A stretch of 64,000 nucleotides of DNA. Source: Chryseolinea soli (GTDB lineage: Bacteria > Bacteroidota > Bacteroidia > Cytophagales > Cyclobacteriaceae). The stretch spans positions 992,001 to 1,056,000 of the forward strand of contig NZ_CP032382.1 in assembly GCF_003589925.1 (NCBI RefSeq), read 5' to 3'. Numbering within the stretch: the first letter of the stretch is position 1; every line of letters begins with the position of its first letter. Shown here in pieces: positions 8,114-15,076 of the stretch. Under the pieces are notes generated by a model. It was not told the DNA's origin and did not search any database. It saw only the letters and a list, made by a program, of their open reading frames with translations. The translations under genes were made by a program, and so were the position numbers.

Positions 8114-8494
8114 TCACTCTTCCTGTGTCGGGATGTTCTTATGATAGCCTTGGGCCAAGCGGTTGAAAGGAAGCTGGATGACCAGTTCATTTCCCTCCAC
8201 ATGGGCGTTGATGTTGGTGACGTCGATGAAATAGGGTTGCGGTTGATTGTAGACCGTGTGGGGCAATTGCACTTCTTTTTCGAACGAAACAAAATTGCGG
8301 ACATAGTATACGGACACCGTGTTGTCGTTCACCTCAAGTTGGATGGTTTCAGGATCAATGCCAGGAACCTTGACACGCATTTCCCTGAATTGATCGTGTT
8401 TTTTTATGTTTACCACAGGCTCCGTTCTGCCTCCGTTCAAGGTGTTCATCACGTCTACCGAAGTAAGCAACTCATAATACTGTTCTTTTTTCAT
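8114..8494 (-). CDS. Hsp20/alpha-crystallin-like small heat-shock protein
   Basis: A 126-residue protein. Residues 25-115 resemble an alpha-crystallin domain: EPVVNIKKHDQFREMRVKVPG, then DPETIQLEVNDNTVSVYY (beta strands 4-6) and a late VEGNELVIQLPF strand pair. The canonical AxxxxGVL motif is absent or degenerate, and the N-terminal arm is short, so it is a divergent family member. It would act as an ATP-independent holdase for unfolding proteins in the cytoplasm. A good Shine-Dalgarno-like GGAG lies 9 bases before the ATG. Upstream is a TGGTACA-N4-TTGA element resembling a sigma54 promoter. It faces the HNH gene across a shared terminator. Confidence 0.68.
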   Translation of the reverse strand: MKKEQYYELLTSVDVMNTLNGGRTEPVVNIKKHDQFREMRVKVPGIDPETIQLEVNDNTVSVYYVRNFVSFEKEVQLPHTVYNQPQPYFIDVTNINAHVEGNELVIQLPFNRLAQGYHKNIPTQEE

Positions 8495-8524
8495 ATTGTG
8501 TTTCTCCTTCCTGATTCCATAAGA

Positions 8525-8539
8525 TCAACCTCTGTACCA
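8525..8539 (-). promoter_or_regulatory. Possible sigma54-type promoter of the Hsp20 gene
   Basis: On the minus strand TGGTACA, four bases, TTGA: GG and TTG at the -24/-12 spacing, with the final C of TTGC replaced. The predicted start point would leave a leader of about 19 bases before the ATG. Consensus-based inference. Confidence 0.35.
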
Positions 8540-8762
8540 GATCAAGAGCTTCCGTCAAAACGTCATGAAACTGAAAGCGTAGTGGCCATTTTGGCTCTTC
8601 CGGGGAGGTTTTCGGCTTCCGACCAGCCTAAACCGGCCGGAATAGAGTATTTCCACAGGGCTGTTTGCAAACCTTTCCGGAAAACTTCCCCTTTCCTTGC
8701 AGATTGATCTATAAGGACAAACACGATCAGCGTGTGAAACGCTCCTCGGTTGGCAAAAAAAG

Positions 8763-8780
8763 TGTGTAGAATTTTACACA
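8763..8780. repeat. Near-perfect palindrome TGTGTA-N6-TACACA
   Basis: Six-base arms with an AT-rich centre that is itself nearly palindromic, 36 bases beyond the 3' end of the DUF4440-like gene. The form is that of a dimeric regulator site or a small hairpin, but no adjacent regulator gene explains it. Confidence 0.4.
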
Positions 8781-8815
8781 AGGCTGGGCCTTGGGCTATT
8801 GGGTTGGGTTGGTCA

Positions 8816-9274
8816 TTATTCGGTCTTATCCCGGTTCCAGATGTCTACCTCCAGGCGGTAGGTACCGTCGGGCTGCTGGCGCCAGACGTTGCAGTATTTG
8901 ACCGACGTGGTGAACGTGGAGTCGTTATAGAAGATCTTGAGATGGGTGCGACCGGTTTCATAGATCACTTCCGGCGTGCCGGCAACGGAAATGGTTTCGG
9001 TTTCCATCGACAGGGTTTTGCTCGTCTTCATGTCTTCTTTCCAGTATTGCCGGATGTTGTCGCGACCTTTCACAAAATCGTCGCCGTTCGGGCATAGGGT
9101 GGCGTTTGTGCCATAGAACAACGCGAGGCTATCGGCATTGGCCGTCAAAAAATAATGGCCCAATTGGGTGTTGTTTTTCTTTACGATGCTTTCCAGTTCG
9201 GCAACGGATACTTCTTTGTGGCTGCAGGCGGCGCAGATCCCGGCGATGAGGGCGATGCAAAAGACGGCTTTCAT
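8816..9274 (-). CDS. DUF4440/SnoaL-like lipoprotein
   Basis: Start moved to ATG 9274, which places a lipoprotein signal (MKAVFCIALIAGICAAC, Cys17 as lipid site) at the N-terminus; the 26-residue upstream extension is not signal-like. The mature protein (about 135 residues) fits the NTF2-like cone fold of DUF4440/SnoaL proteins: a helix ending NTQLGHYFLTANADSLALFY, then GDDFVKGRDNIRQYWKE, and terminal beta strands with VWRQQPDGTYRLEVDIWN. Such proteins bind or act on small hydrophobic molecules; the ligand is unknown. It is a single gene, divergent from the GyrI-like gene. Confidence 0.78.
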   Translation of the reverse strand: MKAVFCIALIAGICAACSHKEVSVAELESIVKKNNTQLGHYFLTANADSLALFYGTNATLCPNGDDFVKGRDNIRQYWKEDMKTSKTLSMETETISVAGTPEVIYETGRTHLKIFYNDSTFTTSVKYCNVWRQQPDGTYRLEVDIWNRDKTE

Positions 9275-9406
9275 GATGCTGTGTAGGTTTAGGATGCACA
9301 AGATAGGGGTTATCGGTTTTAAAAAATATAACCCTTCTTTCGCTACTGACATACCGCTGTCAACCGCGCAGCGCTTCTTTGCTCACTCAACAAAAAATAC
9401 ATCTTC

Positions 9407-10045
9407 ATGGAAAAACTTGATCTGGCAAAGAAGTACCGGGCCTACTACACAGCCAAACCGCATCCCGAACTGGCAACGATCGAGCCGGTCACCTATCTCT
9501 CCATCCCCGGCCAGGGCGATCCGTCATCGGAAGCGTTTGGCAAAAAAATCGAAGCGTTGTATGCCGTCGCGTATGGTGTGAAATTTCTCAGCAAGGCAAA
9601 TCATCGCGACTTTGTGGTGCCGAAGCTGGAAGGATTGTGGTGGTTTGACGAGGAGGCTTTTGGTGACGTATCGTTGGCGGAAGCGCCCTTGAAAATTCCG
9701 CGTCACTTGTGGTATTATCGCCTATTGATCCGTATGCCCGATTTTATAACACCCGCGCTGGTGACAGAGGCATCGGCGAAAGCCTTTCAAAAAAGGAAGG
9801 TGGTGACGATAAACGAGGTGGGGTTGCACGACATGAAACAGAGAACGGTGGTCCAGATGCTGCACACGGGGTCATTTTCACGCGAGCCCGAGACACTGGA
9901 GAGGATGCAGATGTTTATAATGGACCACAAGCTTACCAAAGCCGGTCTGCACCAGGAAGTGTATCTTTCTGACTTCAGAAATACGGCGGAAGTGAAACTT
10001 AGAACCATCCTGCGAGAACCCGTGGAAACGACCGACCCAACCTAG
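9407..10045 (+). CDS. GyrI-like small-molecule-binding domain protein
   Basis: A 212-residue soluble protein. The region after residue 20 (VTYLSIPGQGDPSSEAFGKKIEALYAVAYGVKF) and GLWWFDEE near 72 match the GyrI-like family of COG4832, a SHS2-fold small-molecule binder also found as the effector domain of BmrR/AraC-type regulators. No DNA-binding domain is attached. Later segments (QRTVVQMLHTGSFSREPETL near 144) are the second SHS2 repeat. It may sequester or hydrolyse small electrophiles, but the actual ligand is unknown. Cytoplasmic. It stands alone between the DUF4440 lipoprotein and the subtilase. Confidence 0.82.
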   Translation: MEKLDLAKKYRAYYTAKPHPELATIEPVTYLSIPGQGDPSSEAFGKKIEALYAVAYGVKFLSKANHRDFVVPKLEGLWWFDEEAFGDVSLAEAPLKIPRHLWYYRLLIRMPDFITPALVTEASAKAFQKRKVVTINEVGLHDMKQRTVVQMLHTGSFSREPETLERMQMFIMDHKLTKAGLHQEVYLSDFRNTAEVKLRTILREPVETTDPT

Positions 10046-10362
10046 CGCCAGTCATGAATTTTTCTTCTTCTTTCGCCGACGACTGGTGTGTGCGGTTGTA
10101 ATGGTCCGCATAGCTCAGCAGTAGGGTGAAAAAAAGTATAAATGTTGTAAAGACTCCAATCATAAGCGTAGTGGTGGTGTTGTGGATACAAATATGGCTG
10201 ATCGGGCACGCGTAGACTTGGCGGTATTGAGGCCGGGGGCACGAAGGTAAGATCGGCAGGACTTTTGTGTGTTTTCCAACCAGAAAACCGTTCGTATAAC
10301 GTTTCTATGATTTAAACTTTGCCACCGTAACTTGCCCCATGCCCATTGAAAATCAAGTCTTT

Positions 10363-12054
10363 ATGATGAAAAATGCCGCCCGGATCCTGATTCTTTTAAT
10401 CGTTTTGGTCCATGTACGAGATGTTTGGGCCACACATCCCATACCTGAAATTCAGGATACGACAACGGTGCCGAAGGACTGGTTCTTACGCGACCCCGAA
10501 ACCGACCACGTCCAGGGCCTCAGTGTGGAGAAAGCCTACAACACCCTGTTGCGCGGCCGCCCATCCAAAACCATCGTCGTGGCCGTGATCGATACTGGTA
10601 TCGACATCAATCATGAAGACCTGAAAGATGTGATCTGGACCAACGCGGGCGAAATCCCGGGAAACGGCATCGACGACGACAAGAATGGCTACATCGACGA
10701 TGTACATGGCTGGAATTTTATCGGTGGCAAGAATGGCAACGTAGAAAAAGACACCTACGAGGTGACCCGCGAATACGCACGCCTCAAACCCCGCTTCGAG
10801 AACGCCGATGAAAATAAGATCGCCAAAAAAGACAAGGCCGACTATGCTCTTTATAAAAAAGTAAAGGCCAAGTATGATCACGACTTCAAATTCAACAAAG
10901 ACCAGTTCGATCAATACAACCAGCAATATCAGCTCTATATCAATGCCTATGGCACGTTGAGTTTCTGCGACAGCCTGCTGCGCGCACAGGGCGATGGAAA
11001 AACGCTCACCAAGATCTCATTGACTGCCATCGCGCCAAAGAATGACACCGTTCGCTTCGCCAAGGAAACGTTGCTTCGCGTGTTGAAGGAAAGCGACGAC
11101 ACCACTTCCGTTACCAACTTTCTGAACGAGTTAGATGAATACCTGAAGCAATTGAAAGAAGGTGTTGATCACTATGGCACCGCGGTTGAATACGGTTACA
11201 ACATGAACTACAACCCGCGCACCATCGTGGGCGACGACCCCAACAATGTGCATGAAAAATATTATGGCAACAACGATGTCACCGGTCCGTATGCGCGGCA
11301 TGGCACACACATCGCGGGCGTCATCGGTGCCAATCGCAAAAACAACATCGGGATCAAGGGCATTGCCGACAACGTGCGCATCATGTCGGTGCGGGCGTTG
11401 CCCAACGGCGACGAGCGCGACAAGGACATTGCCAACGCCATTCGCTATGCCGTCGACAACGGAGCGCAGGTGGTGAACATGAGTTTCGGGAAGAAGTTTT
11501 CGCCGAACAAAGACCTCGTGGATGCGGCTGTCAAATATGCCGAGTCCAAAGGCGTGCTGTTGGTGCATGCCGCCGGCAACGACAACGACAACCTCGATGC
11601 GGACCCCGACTTTCCCAACCGCACCTTTCAGAAGGGCGGGCAAACCAAAACCTGGATTGAGGTGGGCGCTTCCTCCTGGGGAGCCAACGAAAACCTGGTG
11701 GCCGACTTTTCAAACTATGGCAAAAAAACCGTCGATGTATTTGCCCCCGGCGTGGAGATCTACTCCACCATTCCCGACAACGGCTATGAAGATCTGCAAG
11801 GCACCAGCATGGCGTGTCCCACCGTTGTGGGTGTTGCCGCGCTGTTGTTCTCCTACTATCCCGATCTCACGGCCAACCAAGTGAAGACCATCATCGATCA
11901 GTCGACGCGCAAGTTCGCCTCGCTAAAAGTCACCCAGCCGGGCACGGCCAACGAGGTGACACTCGACAATTTGAGCATCACCGGTGGCGTCATCAATGCC
12001 TACGAGGCCGTGAAGCTTGCCGAATCCATTAAATCGACACCTGCCAACAAATAA
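10363..12054 (+). CDS. Exported subtilisin-like S8 serine peptidase with large insert
   Basis: Start set at ATG 10363 (or the adjacent ATG 10366) because a signal-like hydrophobic segment follows directly (ARILILLIVLVHV). The 563-residue product has the full catalytic triad: Asp77 in VAVIDTGIDI, His313 in RHGTHIAG, Ser482 in LQGTSMACPT, with the oxyanion Asn406 in HAAGNDND. Between Asp and His lies an insert of about 200 mostly charged, helical residues (Lys/Asp/Tyr-rich around 120-200), a known feature of some Bacteroidota subtilases. There is no type IX sorting domain at the C-terminus, so it is probably periplasmic. It degrades proteins; the specific target is unknown. A strong terminator follows. 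Confidence 0.92.
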   Translation: MMKNAARILILLIVLVHVRDVWATHPIPEIQDTTTVPKDWFLRDPETDHVQGLSVEKAYNTLLRGRPSKTIVVAVIDTGIDINHEDLKDVIWTNAGEIPGNGIDDDKNGYIDDVHGWNFIGGKNGNVEKDTYEVTREYARLKPRFENADENKIAKKDKADYALYKKVKAKYDHDFKFNKDQFDQYNQQYQLYINAYGTLSFCDSLLRAQGDGKTLTKISLTAIAPKNDTVRFAKETLLRVLKESDDTTSVTNFLNELDEYLKQLKEGVDHYGTAVEYGYNMNYNPRTIVGDDPNNVHEKYYGNNDVTGPYARHGTHIAGVIGANRKNNIGIKGIADNVRIMSVRALPNGDERDKDIANAIRYAVDNGAQVVNMSFGKKFSPNKDLVDAAVKYAESKGVLLVHAAGNDNDNLDADPDFPNRTFQKGGQTKTWIEVGASSWGANENLVADFSNYGKKTVDVFAPGVEIYSTIPDNGYEDLQGTSMACPTVVGVAALLFSYYPDLTANQVKTIIDQSTRKFASLKVTQPGTANEVTLDNLSITGGVINAYEAVKLAESIKSTPANK

Positions 12055-12091
12055 AGCGTACACAAAGCGTCCGCTATCGAAACAAGAAACG

Positions 12092-12121
12092 TGCAAATGC
12101 CAAGCATTTGCATTTTTTTTT
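12092..12121 (+). terminator. Rho-independent terminator of the subtilase gene
   Basis: TGCAAATGC, loop CAA, GCATTTGCA, then nine T; perfect stem. Confidence 0.93.
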
Positions 12122-12285
12122 GCAGGTCTACACCCAAAAATACCGTCATTGACGTGAAGGTTTGTCTTCATATTTACCGACTTGCCTACCGAGTTCGCGT
12201 GAAACCCTTCAGCCGTTTCGCCAGGACGGTGTTTCGAGGGTGATAAAATATCCAGCTTTACACGTGTTTCCCACGACGTAGAGGA

Positions 12286-12316
12286 GAAGTAGCTTTTCTA
12301 ATGCAAACGCTACTTC
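12286..12316 (+). promoter_or_regulatory. Hairpin covering the start region of the aspartic protease
   Basis: GAAGTAGC (12286-12293) pairs with GCTACTTC (12309-12316), ending one base before the ATG at 12318. The purine-rich GAGGAGAAG, which could act as a ribosome-binding site, overlaps the left arm. Folding could reduce translation. Seen in sequence; regulatory role inferred. Confidence 0.4.
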
Positions 12317-12317
12317 C

Positions 12318-13235
12318 ATGAAAGCCTTTATCAAAATTTTCTTTTTCAATTCATTGCTTTTAGCCGCCGTGCTAGGCAACAAATCGACACTCGCCAACGT
12401 AGGTTTCTCGATGCCCGATTCTGTGCGCGAGGTAACTTTCCGCTATAAGACCATCCAAGGTCTCATCCTCCTGCCGGTCATCATAAACGACACTGTGAAA
12501 GTGAATCTCATCCTAGACACCGGTTGCCGAAACCTGGTGCTATTTGGAAAACGCTTTCAGAAATACTTCGACATCCAGCCGGACCGGGAAGTAAAATTCT
12601 CAGGGCTTGGTGCAGGCCATCCGGTGGTGGGTGGCGTTTCATTGAACAACAAAGTGTCGATTCATGCCGTGATCGGCGAGCGCATCCCGGTGGTGGTGGT
12701 TCCCCGTCAGAATATTTTTGTAGAATATGACAACGTTCATGGGGTTATTGGTTACGACATCTTCATCAAGTTCGAAGTAGAGCTCAACCCCGAGGAGCAT
12801 ATCATTACCTTCCGGCCCGCTGCCCGCGCCGAGATCCCAGCCGACTATAAGCGGCTCCCCATCCGCGTGGTCGATTCGCGGCCGGTGATCAGTTCGCGCA
12901 TCTTCTTTACGGGCCAGGAGGGTCAATCGTGCGACCTGATGATCGACACCGGCTCGTCGCTGGGGCTTTTGTTGAAAACTTCCGACCTGACCAAATATCC
13001 CTCGGGCTACACGAAAGGCGTTTTGGGACGGGGCCTGAACGGCAACATCGAAGGCACCGAGGCCTACCCGGACCGGTTGCTGGTGGACGCCTTCGAGATC
13101 ATGACGCCGAAGGCGGGCATTGTCTATTCGCAATGGCACGACTCTGCTTCGGTGGGCATGGAGGTGATGCGGAACTACTCCATCGTGCTCAATTATTGCA
13201 AGGCCTACGTCGGGTTCAAAAAACTCCGGATGTAA
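12318..13235 (+). CDS. Pepsin/retropepsin-like aspartic protease, exported
   Basis: A 305-residue protein with a signal peptide (about 1-26). It carries two DTG motifs in one chain: Asp67 in LILDTGCRN and Asp209 in LMIDTGSSLG, each followed by a hydrophobic-hydrophobic-Gly-like segment. That gives two aspartic-protease half-domains and so a potentially complete active site in a single chain. No PDZ domain is present. Proteins of this kind occur in Bacteroidota as periplasmic aspartyl protease family members with unknown substrates. A hairpin overlaps the start. The next gene on the strand (cupin-like) begins 93 bases downstream and has its own -7 box. Confidence 0.85.
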   Translation: MKAFIKIFFFNSLLLAAVLGNKSTLANVGFSMPDSVREVTFRYKTIQGLILLPVIINDTVKVNLILDTGCRNLVLFGKRFQKYFDIQPDREVKFSGLGAGHPVVGGVSLNNKVSIHAVIGERIPVVVVPRQNIFVEYDNVHGVIGYDIFIKFEVELNPEEHIITFRPAARAEIPADYKRLPIRVVDSRPVISSRIFFTGQEGQSCDLMIDTGSSLGLLLKTSDLTKYPSGYTKGVLGRGLNGNIEGTEAYPDRLLVDAFEIMTPKAGIVYSQWHDSASVGMEVMRNYSIVLNYCKAYVGFKKLRM

Positions 13236-13297
13236 CAACTCATCCCGAGGCTCGTCATTGCGGCCGGATTTACCGTGTTTATTTAAAAATATCGGGT

Positions 13298-13305
13298 TAT
13301 TTTTG
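13298..13305 (+). promoter_or_regulatory. Bacteroidota -7 box (TATTTTTG) for the cupin-like gene
   Basis: Exact match to TAnnTTTG, ending 23 bases before the ATG at 13329. No clear -33 TTTG at the usual distance. Confidence 0.4.
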
Positions 13306-13328
13306 TCAAAGACACTAACATCCCGGAT

Positions 13329-14237
13329 ATGGCCCTAGACGTGCAGACCCCTGTTCCTGTGGTGGATGGCTCCACCATTACCCGCGAAGAATTCTATGCC
13401 CAATATTACCGACCTCAAAAACCGGTGGTCTTGCGCGGTCTGTGGAAACAGTACCCGGCATACTCGAAGTGGACCATGGACTTTTTCAAGAAGACGATGG
13501 GCAACATCGAGGTGGGTCTTTTCGGCAACCGGCCCGAAGACATTTCCAAAACGCTGCAGGTACCCAACGCGAAGATGCGCTTCGACGAATACCTGAACCT
13601 GATCGAACGCGAGCCTACTGACCTGCGCCTGTTTCTCTTTCCCGTTTTCAAATACAAACCCGAGCTGCTAAAAGACTTCGGCTATCCGTCTATTGCCGGT
13701 GGCTATATCAAGATCCCGTTCATGTTCTTTGGTCCACCCAAATCCATCGTGCGCATGCACCAGGACATCGACATGAGCAACGTGTTTCTCACCCAGTTTC
13801 ACGGCCGGAAGCGCGTGATCTTGTTTGCTCCCGATCAATCGACTTTGCTCTACCGCTTGCCTTTCAATGTTCACTCCACCGTAGACGTAGACCACCCGGA
13901 CTATGATGCCTACCCGGGATTGAATTATGTGAAAGGCCAATCGGTGGTGATCGAGCATGGCGATACGTTGTTCATGCCCAGTGGTTACTGGCATCACATC
14001 GAATATCTCGAAGGCGGATTTGGTTTGTCGGTGCGCACGATGGCCTATAGCTGGCAGATGAAAATGCGGGGCGTCTATAACCTCACCATCCAACGGACCA
14101 CCGACAACATCATGCGCAAGATGAACGACGAGAAGTGGTTTATCTATAAGAAAAAGCTCGCCCATGAGCGGGCAGAAAAAGCCATCCAAAAGCTGGATGG
14201 AACTTCATCCATGCCCCGCGCCACGGTGGGGTCATAG
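13329..14237 (+). CDS. JmjC-type cupin-like protein (2-oxoglutarate/Fe(II) oxygenase fold)
   Basis: A 302-residue cytoplasmic protein. PVVLRGLWKQYPAYSKWT (32-49) is the usual N-terminal segment of cupin-like/FIH-related JmjC proteins. The Fe(II) facial triad is visible: His144 and Asp146 in RMHQDIDMSN and His222 in GYWHHIEYL; FMPSGYWHHIEY is the typical second ligand region. These proteins hydroxylate amino-acid side chains of proteins or other substrates using 2-oxoglutarate and oxygen; the substrate here is not known. The basic C-terminal tail (about 255-302) extends past the core. The stop overlaps by 6 bases the end of the convergent downstream gene. Confidence 0.88.
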   Translation: MALDVQTPVPVVDGSTITREEFYAQYYRPQKPVVLRGLWKQYPAYSKWTMDFFKKTMGNIEVGLFGNRPEDISKTLQVPNAKMRFDEYLNLIEREPTDLRLFLFPVFKYKPELLKDFGYPSIAGGYIKIPFMFFGPPKSIVRMHQDIDMSNVFLTQFHGRKRVILFAPDQSTLLYRLPFNVHSTVDVDHPDYDAYPGLNYVKGQSVVIEHGDTLFMPSGYWHHIEYLEGGFGLSVRTMAYSWQMKMRGVYNLTIQRTTDNIMRKMNDEKWFIYKKKLAHERAEKAIQKLDGTSSMPRATVGS

Positions 14238-14861
14238 GCTTTCGGCTTTCCGTTTCACGTTGTTATGAAACTCCGAAATAGCCTTGGTGTGCAAAGGCGG
14301 ATAGACACGCGTGTCGCGAAAATTTGAACCGCTTTTGTAATACGTGCGATGGAACACCTCCGTAAAACCTTCTGCTGTTTCTTTTAAGCTGATGTGTTGA
14401 GACCCCTCGGAGGCGCCTCCTTTCATATAGCACAACTTCAAGGAATGTTCTTCGTCGTTCACCTCCATCACTTCGTGGGCTACGGCCAGGTTGAACAATC
14501 CGCCGAAGAGGCGCAGGTTCAGGATGATGAGCTGGCCTTTTTCCATGCCATCGTAGGGATCGTGCATATATGTTACCCTGTCTTTTTCACGATGGTATTG
14601 CAAACCAAAGCTCACCATTTCGCCGCGCCAGGCTTCTTCGGGGCTGATGGTTTTGTAGGTCTCCCAAACTTCTGCCAAACGCCGGTGGATCAAAAATGTT
14701 TTGGCGTGCTGATGGTAGGTGGCCAGCCGGGAGGTGTCTGTGCAAACGGGGATGAGCATGGGAAACTGGGCGGTCGTGGTGATGCCCTTATCGGCCAGGA
14801 ATTTTCTGACTTTTTTTTGTTTGATCTTTTGAAAATCTATGAACGTGGCGGTAGGTGTCAT
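14232..14861 (-). CDS. Conserved protein of unknown function (possible SRPBCC-like fold)
   Basis: Start chosen at ATG 14861; the longer reading begins with TTG only four codons earlier. The 209-residue product has no signal peptide or membrane segment. The N-terminal 60 residues are basic and helical (FIDFQKIKQKKVRKFLADKG). The rest is beta-rich (WRGEMVSFGLQYHREKDRVTYMH, then HEVMEVNDEEHSLKLCYMKG and QHISLKETAEGFTEVFHRTYY), reminiscent of DUF1990/SRPBCC-like proteins, but I would not insist. Overlaps the 3' end of the JmjC-like gene by 6 bases with no terminator between. Function unknown. Confidence 0.65.
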   Translation of the reverse strand: MTPTATFIDFQKIKQKKVRKFLADKGITTTAQFPMLIPVCTDTSRLATYHQHAKTFLIHRRLAEVWETYKTISPEEAWRGEMVSFGLQYHREKDRVTYMHDPYDGMEKGQLIILNLRLFGGLFNLAVAHEVMEVNDEEHSLKLCYMKGGASEGSQHISLKETAEGFTEVFHRTYYKSGSNFRDTRVYPPLHTKAISEFHNNVKRKAESL

Positions 14862-15076
14862 GGGTCGATGCAAAAAACCGGGTGTGGAAATACCGGCGCC
14901 GACAAATTACATCTTTTCAAAGTTTGTTTTTGTGTCGTCTTATAAACTGCTTTTTTCAGAGTTTCGGCGGCTTCCTTTCCGGGTTGCCGGACATGGAACT
15001 TTTTGGTACGGGGCACGATTTGCGCCCTAGTTCGACACTCACTATCTTCCGCCCCCGGTCGGTGGTGTAACGGATT

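Larger units (their letters stand above)
8495..8815. other. Intergenic stretch between Hsp20 and DUF4440-like genes
   Basis: About 320 bases without a convincing gene. It holds the ribosome-binding site and putative promoter of the Hsp20 gene at its left end and, at 8763-8780, an almost perfect palindrome (TGTGTA-GAATTT-TACACA). The longest ORF here lacks family features. Nothing else recognised. Confidence 0.6.

Noticed and set aside
9999..10163. 54-codon minus-strand ORF with a hydrophobic start
   Set aside because: Overlaps the end of the GyrI-like gene on the other strand by about 46 bases; no family or promoter support.
10308..10322. Possible -7 box near TTTAAACTTTG before the subtilase
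   Set aside because: Spacing between TA and TTTG is three, not two.
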